Positions 26,480 to 33,893 of a DNA stretch of 64,000 nt are shown here, piece by piece. The notes under the pieces were generated by a model. That model was given only the letters and a program-made list of their open reading frames with translations. It ran no database searches and had not been told where the DNA came from. Made by a program: the position numbers and the translations under genes. Numbering within the stretch: position 1 is the stretch's first letter; every line of letters starts with the position of its first letter. Origin of the DNA: DATIRA01 sp964553405 (lineage in GTDB: Bacteria > Pseudomonadota > Gammaproteobacteria > Steroidobacterales > Steroidobacteraceae); NCBI GenBank assembly GCA_964553405.1, contig CAZKLS010000003.1:1-64000 (forward strand). The letters run 5' to 3'.

Positions 26480-27829
26480 ATGATCGACGAGAAGAAACTC
26501 TCCCGCGCCACTGCGACCGCGATCCTCGGGATCGACACGCTCTGGGGAGGCGACGTGATGAACCCGTCCGGGACCGGGCGCTTCATCGCGGACTCTTGGT
26601 TCTCGGACGAACGCCTGCCGAAGGCGTACACGCACCCCTCCGCTGCGCGACTGCGCAGCACCGGCGGCGTCATGGCGCGCAAGCTCGACCGGGCTGCGGT
26701 GGACGACTACCTGGCGGCGGTGGACGTGCCGCAGGCGATTGCGCAGCTCTCCGATGCCGCCGCCGCGATGCGCGGCCTGCGCGGTGCGTACCTGCAGGGC
26801 CTCGGCGAATGCCTGATCGTGATGTGGGATCTCGTGCAGGAGATCCTCGGCCGCGGACCGGCCGTGCCCTACGAGCGCTGCGTGATCGCCTCGACCGGCG
26901 CGCCACCCATGCCGTCGGAGCCCGCGGCGAGACGGCAGCGGGTCGCCGAGTTGCTGCGTTCGCAGGGGTACCGCTCGCGCGGGCCCCGCAGGCTGCTCGA
27001 GGCTGTGGACGCCTGGCGGGCCGAACGCATGGTGCCGACGAAGTCCATCCCGATGCTCGCCGGGGCCTGCATCGCGCAGTTCGACGCCGGGACGCGGCAG
27101 CACGTCGTGCCGCACCTGCCGCGCGCGCTGCGCGACGTGCCGCGCGCGAACATCCGCTTCCTGCCGATCGAGAACGCCTGGTTCTCCGGCTCGATGAACT
27201 ACCTCGGCCGCGCCCGCAACCGGGACCGCTCGCCGCAGTACGAGGCGACCTACGAGATCAATGCGGCGCTGCAGATCTCGGTGCCGGAGTTCATGCAGCT
27301 CGTCTCGCACGAGGTCGTGCCGGGCCACGTGACGACCTTCGCCTGGCTCCAGGCGCTGTATGTGCGCGGCCGGCTCGGTTTCGAGTCGACGATCCAGACC
27401 ATGAACACGCGGGGTGCCGCGTTGTCCGAGGGCATCGCAAACAACGCGATACTGATGGCGCACGGCGTGCGGGAAGTCGACGAGCTGCCCGATCCGGACC
27501 TGCAGCTGGGCACGCTGCTCGCGCTGCTGCAGGACGACGCGAAGAACCAGTCGTCCTACCTGACCTGGCAGCGCGGCTGGCCCGTCGAGAAGGTGAGGGC
27601 GGCGCTGCGGGCGGAGTACCTGGTTTCAGAGGAGCGTGCGGACAAGCTCTCCGGCGCCTGGGGCCGCCATCCACTGCTCGGGCGGATGTACCTGCCCGCG
27701 TACCGCGCCGGCACAGAGAAAGTGGCCCGGCTGCGCCGCAGCCATCCGCCCGAGGTGATCCTGCCGGCGCTGTACGGCGCCCGCGGGCTCGTCGACCTGG
27801 TCACGATAGACCAGGTCCTGCGGCCATAA
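26480..27829 (+). CDS. DUF885-like putative metallopeptidase
   Basis: 449 residues, no signal peptide or membrane segment. Residues 277-283 are HEVVPGH, matching the HExxPGH metal motif of the DUF885 family, and SEGIANN at 316 sits where that family has the SEGW segment that donates a further ligand. The rest is diverged and shorter than typical DUF885 proteins (about 550-600 residues). I infer a cytosolic zinc hydrolase, possibly removing glutamate from a gamma-glutamylated intermediate made by the operon's ligase. Last gene of the five-gene operon, 19 bases after the alcohol dehydrogenase. The start ATG has only a weak ribosome site. Confidence 0.6.
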   Translation: MIDEKKLSRATATAILGIDTLWGGDVMNPSGTGRFIADSWFSDERLPKAYTHPSAARLRSTGGVMARKLDRAAVDDYLAAVDVPQAIAQLSDAAAAMRGLRGAYLQGLGECLIVMWDLVQEILGRGPAVPYERCVIASTGAPPMPSEPAARRQRVAELLRSQGYRSRGPRRLLEAVDAWRAERMVPTKSIPMLAGACIAQFDAGTRQHVVPHLPRALRDVPRANIRFLPIENAWFSGSMNYLGRARNRDRSPQYEATYEINAALQISVPEFMQLVSHEVVPGHVTTFAWLQALYVRGRLGFESTIQTMNTRGAALSEGIANNAILMAHGVREVDELPDPDLQLGTLLALLQDDAKNQSSYLTWQRGWPVEKVRAALRAEYLVSEERADKLSGAWGRHPLLGRMYLPAYRAGTEKVARLRRSHPPEVILPALYGARGLVDLVTIDQVLRP

Positions 27830-27902
27830 CGCCCTCGCAATCCCGGTTCGTCGGCTCGGTCCGGCGCCTCGTCTGCGACTCCCGCCGGGTGGTGCTTAAG
27901 GG

Positions 27903-27931
27903 CTGACAGCCTGCGCACGCTGGGCTAGCCT
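27903..27931 (+). promoter_or_regulatory. Candidate sigma-70 promoter for cydAB
   Basis: CTGACA (27903-27908) and TAGCCT (27926-27931) are separated by 17 bases. Both match the sigma-70 consensus at four of six positions and lie about 115 bases before cydA. No FNR- or ArcA-like box was recognised near it. Confidence 0.35.
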
Positions 27932-28032
27932 AGAAAACAGCGCTGCTGTCACGAGCACGGACCTGCCGCGCTCGCGGTCGGCGCCGATGCCGTGCCCGGA
28001 GGCAGCGCCGCTCGCTCGCCGCCACTGTCACT

Positions 28033-28048
28033 GGAGGCTCTCCAATTG
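28033..28048 (+). promoter_or_regulatory. Shine-Dalgarno site deciding a TTG start of cydA
   Basis: GGAGG (28033-28037) stands 8 bases before TTG (28046-28048). The in-frame ATG at 28064 has no such site. TTG gives an N-terminus (MNEFLDMVLLARLQFAF) whose distance to the first conserved segment fits CydA proteins. Confidence 0.55.
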
Positions 28049-29458
28049 AACGAATTCCTCGACATGGTCCTGCTGGCGCGGCTGCAGTTCGCGTTCGTGG
28101 TCTCGTTCCACATCATCTTCCCTTCGTTCACGATCGGACTGGCGAGCTATCTCGCCGTGCTCGAGGGACTGCACCTGAGAACCGGCCGCGAGATCTACAT
28201 GGACCTGTACCGGTTCTGGGTGAAGATCTTCGCGGTGTCGTTCGGCATGGGCGTCGTCTCGGGGCTGGTGATGAGCTACCAGTTCGGCACGAACTGGAGC
28301 CTGTTCTCTGAGAAGACCGGCAACGTGCTCGGGCCGCTGCTCGGCTACGAGGTCCTGACGGCGTTTTTCCTCGAGGCTTCGTTCCTGGGCATCATGCTGT
28401 TCGGCCGCAGCAAGGTCGGTCCGGTGCTGCATTTCGCCTCGACCTGCATCGTCGCGGTCGGCACGCTGATCTCCGCGTTCTGGATCCTCGCGGCCAACAG
28501 CTGGATGCAGACGCCGGCGGGCTACGAGATCCGGGACGGCATCTTCTACGCCACGGACTGGCTCGAGGTGGTCTTCAATCCGTCGTTCCCGTACCGCTTC
28601 ACGCACATGGTGCTCGCGGCCTACCTGACGACCTCGATCGTGGTCGCCTCGGTCGCCGCGCTGCACCTGCTCAGGGGCATCCGTCCCGCGCACGCGCGGA
28701 TCATGTTCAAGATGGCGATGGGCTTCCTGGTCGTCGTCGTGCCGCTGCAGATCATCGCGGGTCACGAGCACGGCGCCAACGTGTACGAGCAGCAGCCGGC
28801 CAAGCTGGCCGCAATGGAAGGCCACTGGGAAACCTGGGAAGGCAATGCGCCGCTGGTGCTGTTCGGCCTGCCGAACGAGCAGACCGAGCAGAACGACTAC
28901 GCGCTCGAGATTCCCGACATCGGCAGCTGGATCGTCACCGGCTCCTTCGACGGCACGATCCGCGGCCTGAAGGAGTGGCCGGTCGAGGAACGCCCGCCGG
29001 TGGCGATCGTGTTCTGGAGCTTCAGGATCATGGTGGGCATCGGGATGCTGATGCTGTTCATCGGCTACGTCGGGGCGTTCCTGCTCTGGCGCACCGACAT
29101 CACCCGGCACACGCTCTTCCTGCGGCTGTGTTTCCTGAGCGGACCGCTCGGCTTCGTCGCCGTGATCACCGGCTGGATCACGGCCGAGGTGGGCCGGCAG
29201 CCTTACACCGTGTACGGACTGCTGCGGACGGTGGACTCAGTTTCGCCGGTGACCGCGGGCGCGGTCGGCACCTCGCTGATCGTGTTCGTGTTCGTCTACG
29301 CGATCGTCTTCACCGCGGGTTCCTACTATCTCTTCAAGCTCGCCTGGGCCGGTCCCGAGCAGGGCGAGGCGCCGCCGCCCGAGAGACCGAAGCTCGCGAC
29401 CTGGATGGTGCCGGAGGCATCCGCCAGCTCACCGACGGCGCCGCCGAGCGGCGGCTGA
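28046..29458 (+). CDS. cydA: Cytochrome bd-type quinol oxidase subunit I, short Q-loop (CIO-like)
   Basis: 470-residue membrane subunit holding hemes b558, b595 and d; oxidises quinol and reduces oxygen without proton pumping. LLARLQFAFVVSFHIIFPSF near the N-terminus contains a heme-ligand His; GRQPYTVYGLLRT (about 390) is the conserved quinol/heme segment. The loop between helices VI and VII is short (no insertion as in E. coli CydA, 522 residues), which groups it with the cyanide-insensitive CioA type. About nine membrane helices. Followed by cydB after 6 bases. High oxygen affinity or resistance to cyanide and sulfide are known family traits, not shown here. Confidence 0.92.
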   Translation: MNEFLDMVLLARLQFAFVVSFHIIFPSFTIGLASYLAVLEGLHLRTGREIYMDLYRFWVKIFAVSFGMGVVSGLVMSYQFGTNWSLFSEKTGNVLGPLLGYEVLTAFFLEASFLGIMLFGRSKVGPVLHFASTCIVAVGTLISAFWILAANSWMQTPAGYEIRDGIFYATDWLEVVFNPSFPYRFTHMVLAAYLTTSIVVASVAALHLLRGIRPAHARIMFKMAMGFLVVVVPLQIIAGHEHGANVYEQQPAKLAAMEGHWETWEGNAPLVLFGLPNEQTEQNDYALEIPDIGSWIVTGSFDGTIRGLKEWPVEERPPVAIVFWSFRIMVGIGMLMLFIGYVGAFLLWRTDITRHTLFLRLCFLSGPLGFVAVITGWITAEVGRQPYTVYGLLRTVDSVSPVTAGAVGTSLIVFVFVYAIVFTAGSYYLFKLAWAGPEQGEAPPPERPKLATWMVPEASASSPTAPPSGG

Positions 29459-29464
29459 GGAGGC

Positions 29465-30499
29465 ATGACCATGGACTTCATCGACCTGCCGATGGCGTGG
29501 GCCTTCCTGCTCGCGGTCGCGGTGTTCCTGTACGTGCTGCTGGACGGCTTCGACCTCGGCGTCGGTATCCTGTTTCCGTTCGCGGAGAAGGACGAGGACC
29601 GCGACGTGATGATGAACAGCGTCGCGCCCGTCTGGGACGGCAACGAGACCTGGCTGGTGCTCGGCGGCGGCGGGCTGTTCGCGGCGTTCCCTAAGGCCTA
29701 CGCAGCGCTGATGCCCGCGGTGTACATGCCGATCGGCTTCATGCTGATCGCGCTGATCTTCCGTGGCGTCGCCTTCGAGTTCCGCTTCAAGGCCACCGGG
29801 TCCGGCCGACGGGTCTGGGACCAGGCCTTCCACTGGGGATCGGTGGTCGCGACCTTCGCGCAGGGGCTGGTGCTCGGAGCGCTGGTGCAGGGAATCACGC
29901 TGACGGATGGCCGGTTCACCGGCGGCATGTTCGACTGGCTGACGCCTTTTTCATTCGTCACCGGCTGCGCGCTGGTCTGGGGCTACGCGCTGCTCGGCGC
30001 GGGCTGGCTGGTGATCAAGACCGAGGGCCGGCTGCAGGGCTGGAGCCGGCGTGTCGGCGTCGCATCGGCGGCGATCACGCTGCTGATGATGATCGTGGTC
30101 AGTTTCTGGGTGCCGGCGCTCGATGCCGCGGCCGCCGATCGCTGGGGGCTGCGTTATCCCGAGATCGACTGGTCGCGCCTGCTGCCGCTGACGCCGGTGC
30201 CGATCCTGGTGGCGTTCGCGTTCTGGAGGCTGGTCACCGGCCTGCGTGGCAGCGCAACGTACTCGCCGTACCTGTGGACGGTCGTGCTGTTCCTGCTCGG
30301 CTATGCGGGGTTGCTGATCGGGATCTATCCGTACCTCGTGCCCTACCAGCTGACGATCCACGAGGCGGCAGCCGCCCCGAACGCTCAGGGCCTGCTGCTG
30401 GTCGGGGCGGTCGTGATGCTGCCGGTGATCCTCGGCTATACCGCGTACGTGTACTGGGTCTTCCGCGGCAAGGTCACGGCCGGTGCGGGTTACCATTGA
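29465..30499 (+). CDS. cydB: Cytochrome bd-type quinol oxidase subunit II
   Basis: 344 residues, eight to nine membrane helices. YVLLDGFDLGVGILFPF near the N-terminus and NETWLVLGGGGLFAAFP are the CydB signature, and YPYLVPYQLTIHEAAA lies near the C-terminus. The gene starts at ATG 29465 right after the cydA stop (GAGG just upstream) and its end overlaps a 49-codon reading frame for a third, tiny subunit. Confidence 0.92.
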   Translation: MTMDFIDLPMAWAFLLAVAVFLYVLLDGFDLGVGILFPFAEKDEDRDVMMNSVAPVWDGNETWLVLGGGGLFAAFPKAYAALMPAVYMPIGFMLIALIFRGVAFEFRFKATGSGRRVWDQAFHWGSVVATFAQGLVLGALVQGITLTDGRFTGGMFDWLTPFSFVTGCALVWGYALLGAGWLVIKTEGRLQGWSRRVGVASAAITLLMMIVVSFWVPALDAAAADRWGLRYPEIDWSRLLPLTPVPILVAFAFWRLVTGLRGSATYSPYLWTVVLFLLGYAGLLIGIYPYLVPYQLTIHEAAAAPNAQGLLLVGAVVMLPVILGYTAYVYWVFRGKVTAGAGYH

Positions 30500-30632
30500 C
30501 GATGCCGCGCGTGACCAGGCCCGGCGCGATCGCCGGCGCCGGCTGGCGTGGTTCGCGCTGCTGTATCTCGCGGGCCTCGGCGCGACGCTGCTGGTCGCCT
30601 ACCTGCTGAAGGCGCTTATCCCGGGCGCCTGA
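30483..30632 (+). CDS. DUF2474-like small subunit of the bd oxidase
   Basis: 49-residue peptide, missed by size cut-offs. Start GTG 30483 lies inside the end of cydB in another frame, and the stop is TGA at 30630-30632. After a basic N-terminal part (ARRDRRRR region, residues about 12-20) comes one hydrophobic helix, WFALLYLAGLGATLLVAYLL, then a short tail. A tiny single-helix protein with Trp at the membrane border directly after cioAB/cydAB is the hallmark of DUF2474 (the counterpart of CydX), which stabilises the oxidase. AGGT lies about 8 bases before the GTG. Assignment rests on context, helix and size. Confidence 0.7.
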   Translation: MRVTIDDAARDQARRDRRRRLAWFALLYLAGLGATLLVAYLLKALIPGA

Positions 30633-30738
30633 GCCGATGCCGCCGCGGCAGCGACCCTGCCGGGCTCTGCCGCAGTGCAGCATGCGGCGACCTGCCCGCG
30701 CGCGTTCGAACTATTCCGGATGGTCAAGACGCTCCGGC

Positions 30739-30768
30739 ACGAATATATTCACAAAGCCTTATATTCGT
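30739..30768 (+). promoter_or_regulatory. Inverted repeat upstream of sulfite dehydrogenase (operator candidate)
   Basis: ACGAATATA (30739-30747) and TATATTCGT (30760-30768) form perfect 9-base arms 12 bases apart, centre-to-centre two helical turns, as expected for a dimeric regulator. The left part also contains the perfect palindrome GAATATATTC (30741-30750). It lies 37 bases before the start codon in otherwise GC-rich DNA, where AT-rich symmetric sites are conspicuous. The regulator is unknown. Confidence 0.5.
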
Positions 30769-30804
30769 CGCCGCGATTCTTTTCCCGCATCCCGGAGAGC
30801 CCTG

Positions 30805-32121
30805 ATGAAGAAAGTCACCCGCAAAGAGCGTGGCCTGTTCGAACTCTATGCCGACGATCCGGAGCGTGCGGACCGACTGGTATTCGGCCGCGAAGCCGGC
30901 ACCAGCCGACGCGGTTTCCTGAAGGGCGCCGGGCTCGCGGCGATGGCGGCGGCCGTCGGCTCGCAGATTCCGTTCCACCGCAACTTCCCGGCCGGGTTCA
31001 TCCCCGCGGCGCTGGCCGAGGGAACCGGTGAGCTCGTGCTTGCGGGCAAGGACGGCCTGGTCATACTCGGGGACCGCCCGCTGAATGCGGAGACGCCGGC
31101 GCACCTGCTCGACGACGACGTGACCCCGAACAGCCGGCACTTCGTCCGCGACAACGGTTTGCGGCCCGAGATGGCCGAGACGATGGACGCGAGCGAATGG
31201 ACGCTGACCGTGGACGGCGAGGTGGACCAGCCGTTGACGTTGACGCTGGACGACCTGAAGCGGCGCTTCAAGCCGGTCAAGCTGGCGCTGCAGCTCGAGT
31301 GCGGCGGCAACGGCCGCGCGAGCTTCAATCCGCCGGCCAAGGGTAACCAGTGGACCGTCGGCGCGGTCGGCAACGCCGAATGGACGGGCGTGCGCTATCG
31401 CGACGTGCTCGAGGCCGCCGGCCTGCGCAAGAGCGCCGTCTACACCGGGCACTACGGCTACGACATGCACCTCTCGCGCGATGCCAGCAAGATCCCGATC
31501 TCGCGCGGCGTGCCGATCGCGAAGGCCATGGAGCCGCACTCGATCATCGCCTACGAGATGAACGGCGAGCCGATCCCCGGTTACCACGGCTTTCCGGTAC
31601 GCACGGTGTGCCCGGGCTGGCCCGGGTCCACGTCGCACAAGTGGCTGAAGCGCATCTGGGTGCGCGACGTCGTGCACGACGGGCCGAAGATGGAAGGCGA
31701 CTCCTACCGCGTGCCGCGACACCCGGTGGCGCCGGGCGCCGAGGTCAAGATGGAGGACTTCAAGATCATCGAGTCCATGCCGGTCAAGTCGCTGATCACC
31801 TCGCCCGAGAGTGGCGGCACCGTGGCCGGGCGCAGGCTCGCCGTGCGCGGTCATGCCTGGGCCGGGGACCACAGCGTCCGCGAAGTGCACGTCAGCATCG
31901 ACTTCGGCGCGACCTGGCAGAAGGCGAAGCTGCAGCGTCCGCCCAACAAGTACTCCTGGCAGCGGTGGTCCGCGGAACTGAGTTTCCCGTCAGAGGGCTA
32001 CTACGAGGTGTGGGCGCGGGCGACAGACGATCGCGGCATTTCGCAACCCTTCGCCGTGGCCTGGAACCCGAAGGGCTATCTCGCGAACGCGATGCACCGG
32101 ATCTCGGTGACGGTCGCATGA
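30805..32121 (+). CDS. Tat-exported sulfite dehydrogenase, molybdenum subunit (SorA-like)
   Basis: 438 residues of the sulfite oxidase family. A twin-arginine signal (SRRGFLKGAG, Arg35-Arg36) precedes the body. Cys166 in LQLECGGNGR is the molybdenum-ligating Cys of the family; HGFPVRTVCPGWPG and WLKRIWV follow as in SorA and SoxC, and the C-terminal third is the immunoglobulin-like dimerisation domain (SIDFGATWQ, WARATDDRG). Oxidises sulfite to sulfate in the periplasm, passing electrons to a cytochrome c; the next gene, overlapping by 4 bases, encodes one. SoxC is the alternative, but no sox genes are present. CGGAGAG precedes the ATG. Upstream frames to 30637 are not the true start. Confidence 0.88.
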   Translation: MKKVTRKERGLFELYADDPERADRLVFGREAGTSRRGFLKGAGLAAMAAAVGSQIPFHRNFPAGFIPAALAEGTGELVLAGKDGLVILGDRPLNAETPAHLLDDDVTPNSRHFVRDNGLRPEMAETMDASEWTLTVDGEVDQPLTLTLDDLKRRFKPVKLALQLECGGNGRASFNPPAKGNQWTVGAVGNAEWTGVRYRDVLEAAGLRKSAVYTGHYGYDMHLSRDASKIPISRGVPIAKAMEPHSIIAYEMNGEPIPGYHGFPVRTVCPGWPGSTSHKWLKRIWVRDVVHDGPKMEGDSYRVPRHPVAPGAEVKMEDFKIIESMPVKSLITSPESGGTVAGRRLAVRGHAWAGDHSVREVHVSIDFGATWQKAKLQRPPNKYSWQRWSAELSFPSEGYYEVWARATDDRGISQPFAVAWNPKGYLANAMHRISVTVA

Positions 32122-32795
32122 GACGGCACGGCAGACCCGTCTGGCGCGGGTGGCGCGGCGCTCGCGGCGGAGCCGCTCGGCTGGCGTTCGCGCTGCTCGC
32201 AGCCGTCGCAGTCTTGCCGGTCCAGGCCGCGACCGGCGATCCCGAGGCCGGTGCGAAGGCCTTCCTCGTCTGCAGTGCCTGTCATTCGGTGGCACCGGAC
32301 GGCGGGGCGCTGATCGGCCCGAACCTCTACGGCGTGGTCGGACGCGAGGTCGGCAGCGTCGCCGGGTTCGACTACTCGCCGGAACTCAAGGCGGTCGGCG
32401 GGACCTGGACGCCGGAGCGCATCGATCGCTTCCTGGCGGACCCGAATGCATTCGCGCCGGGCACCCGCATGGGACTGGCCGGCATCGCCGATCCGGTAGA
32501 ACGGGCCAACCTCGTCGCCTACCTCGGCGGCCTGAAGACTGGAGCGCCCGCCGTCGCCGCGGCGCCGCCACCGGACTTCGGCGACGACTGGCCGGCCGGG
32601 CCCGGACAGGCCGAGACCGGCGTGCTCTGCAACTCATGTCATTCGCTCGCGATCGTCAAGCAGCAGCAGCTGTCGCGTGAGACCTGGGACAAGCTGCTCG
32701 TGTGGATGGTCGAGGAGCAGGGCATGGCCGAGCAGTCGCCCGAGCGGCGTGAACTGATCCTCGACTACCTCGCGACACACTTCGGCGCGCCGTAA
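32118..32795 (+). CDS. Diheme cytochrome c partner of sulfite dehydrogenase
   Basis: 225 residues with a signal peptide (cleavage near VQAATG) and two heme sites: CSACH at 52-56 and CNSCH at 171-175. The first domain resembles class I cytochrome c2 (GPNLYGVVGREVGS, axial Met in GTRMGL). The second, about 75 residues, resembles the single-heme SorB electron acceptor of sulfite dehydrogenase (LSRETWDKLLVWM, LDYLATHFG). The two are joined by an Ala/Pro linker. Overlaps the molybdenum subunit by 4 bases (ATGA). Likely receives electrons from sulfite and passes them towards oxidases. Characterised SorB is monoheme, so this is a fused version. Confidence 0.85.
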   Translation: MRRHGRPVWRGWRGARGGAARLAFALLAAVAVLPVQAATGDPEAGAKAFLVCSACHSVAPDGGALIGPNLYGVVGREVGSVAGFDYSPELKAVGGTWTPERIDRFLADPNAFAPGTRMGLAGIADPVERANLVAYLGGLKTGAPAVAAAPPPDFGDDWPAGPGQAETGVLCNSCHSLAIVKQQQLSRETWDKLLVWMVEEQGMAEQSPERRELILDYLATHFGAP

Positions 32796-32834
32796 CGGCC
32801 GCGATCGGCACGGATTCCTGCCGCCGGGGCGACC

Positions 32835-33893
32835 TCAGTCGGCCGCGAACCGGCCGGCGACTGGCTCGAACGTGACCACGTGATCGGTGTCCAGCCGCAG
32901 GCCGATGTGCTCGCCGACGCGGTGGTCGTGGTGGCTCGGCACCAGTGACAGCACGCGCCGCCCGCTCGGCAGCTCGAGCGTGTAGAGAAACTCCGCGCCG
33001 CGGAACACGCGCTCGACGACGCGTGCCCGCAGCGGCGCCATGTCGTCGTGCACCACGTCGTCCGGCCTCAGCATCACGTCGACCTCGCCGCCGCAGGCGG
33101 TGCTCGCGTGGCCCTCGCGCAGCGGTCCGAGCTCGGTCTGCAGCACGCCACCGCCGCCGCAGCAGGCGGGCAGGAACGAGGCCTGTCCGACGAACTCGGC
33201 CGCGAAACGCGAGGCGGGCCGGTGGTAGAGGTCGTAGGGCGTGGCCCATTGCTCGAGACGGCCGTCGCGCATCAGTCCGACCTTGTCGGCCAGCGCGAAC
33301 GCATCCTCGTGGTCGTGCGTGACGATCAGCGCCGTCGCACCCAGCGACTTCAGCAGCGGTCGCAGCTCCGCCACCAGCCGGCTCCGCAGCGTGACGTCGA
33401 GGCTCGCGAACGGCTCGTCGAGCAGCACGGTCGAGGGCCGTGGCGCGAGGGCCCGTGCCAGCGCGACTCGCTGCTGCTGGCCGCCCGAGAGTTGCGAGGG
33501 GTAGGCGTCGCCGAAGTCTTCGAGGCCGACCAGCCGGAGCATGTCCGCGGCCCTCGCCCGGCGCTCGGCCGCGGCGAGCGCGTGCAGGCCGAACTCGACG
33601 TTGCCGCGAGCCGTCAGGTGCGGGAACAGCGCGAGGTCCTGGAACACGAAGCCGATCTCGCGCAGCTGCGGCGCCAGCTGCACGCCCGGGCCGCTCAGCA
33701 GCCGGCCCCGCGAGACGATGCGGCCGGTGTCTATCGCCTCGAATCCCGCGATGCAGCGCAGCGTCGTCGTCTTGCCGCAGCCGCTCGGGCCGAGCAGGCA
33801 GGCGATCTCGCCTTGCTCGATTGCGAAGCTGACCCCGTCGACGGCGCGGCTCGACCCGAGCCGGCGCGACACTTCCTCGAGCTCAAGCCACAT
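32835..33893 (-). CDS. fbpC: Iron(III) ABC transporter ATP-binding protein (FbpC-like)
   Basis: 352 residues. Walker A GPSGCGKTT (about 34-42), signature LSGGQQQRVALARAL (about 135-149), Walker B TVLLDEPFASLD and switch His VTHDHEDAF. A C-terminal TOBE-like regulatory region follows (VMLRPDDVV). Energises ferric iron import by the adjacent permease and receptor; overlaps the permease gene by 11 bases. Last gene of the operon, converging on the sulfite dehydrogenase cytochrome. Confidence 0.88.
   Translation of the reverse strand: MWLELEEVSRRLGSSRAVDGVSFAIEQGEIACLLGPSGCGKTTTLRCIAGFEAIDTGRIVSRGRLLSGPGVQLAPQLREIGFVFQDLALFPHLTARGNVEFGLHALAAAERRARAADMLRLVGLEDFGDAYPSQLSGGQQQRVALARALAPRPSTVLLDEPFASLDVTLRSRLVAELRPLLKSLGATALIVTHDHEDAFALADKVGLMRDGRLEQWATPYDLYHRPASRFAAEFVGQASFLPACCGGGGVLQTELGPLREGHASTACGGEVDVMLRPDDVVHDDMAPLRARVVERVFRGAEFLYTLELPSGRRVLSLVPSHHDHRVGEHIGLRLDTDHVVTFEPVAGRFAAD

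Noticed and set aside
23869..26682. 937-codon minus-strand open frame over the GS, ALDH and ADH genes
   Set aside because: Antisense to three well-conserved genes; composition (His, Arg, Gly, Asp-rich, no motifs) is the usual product of GC-rich complementary frames.
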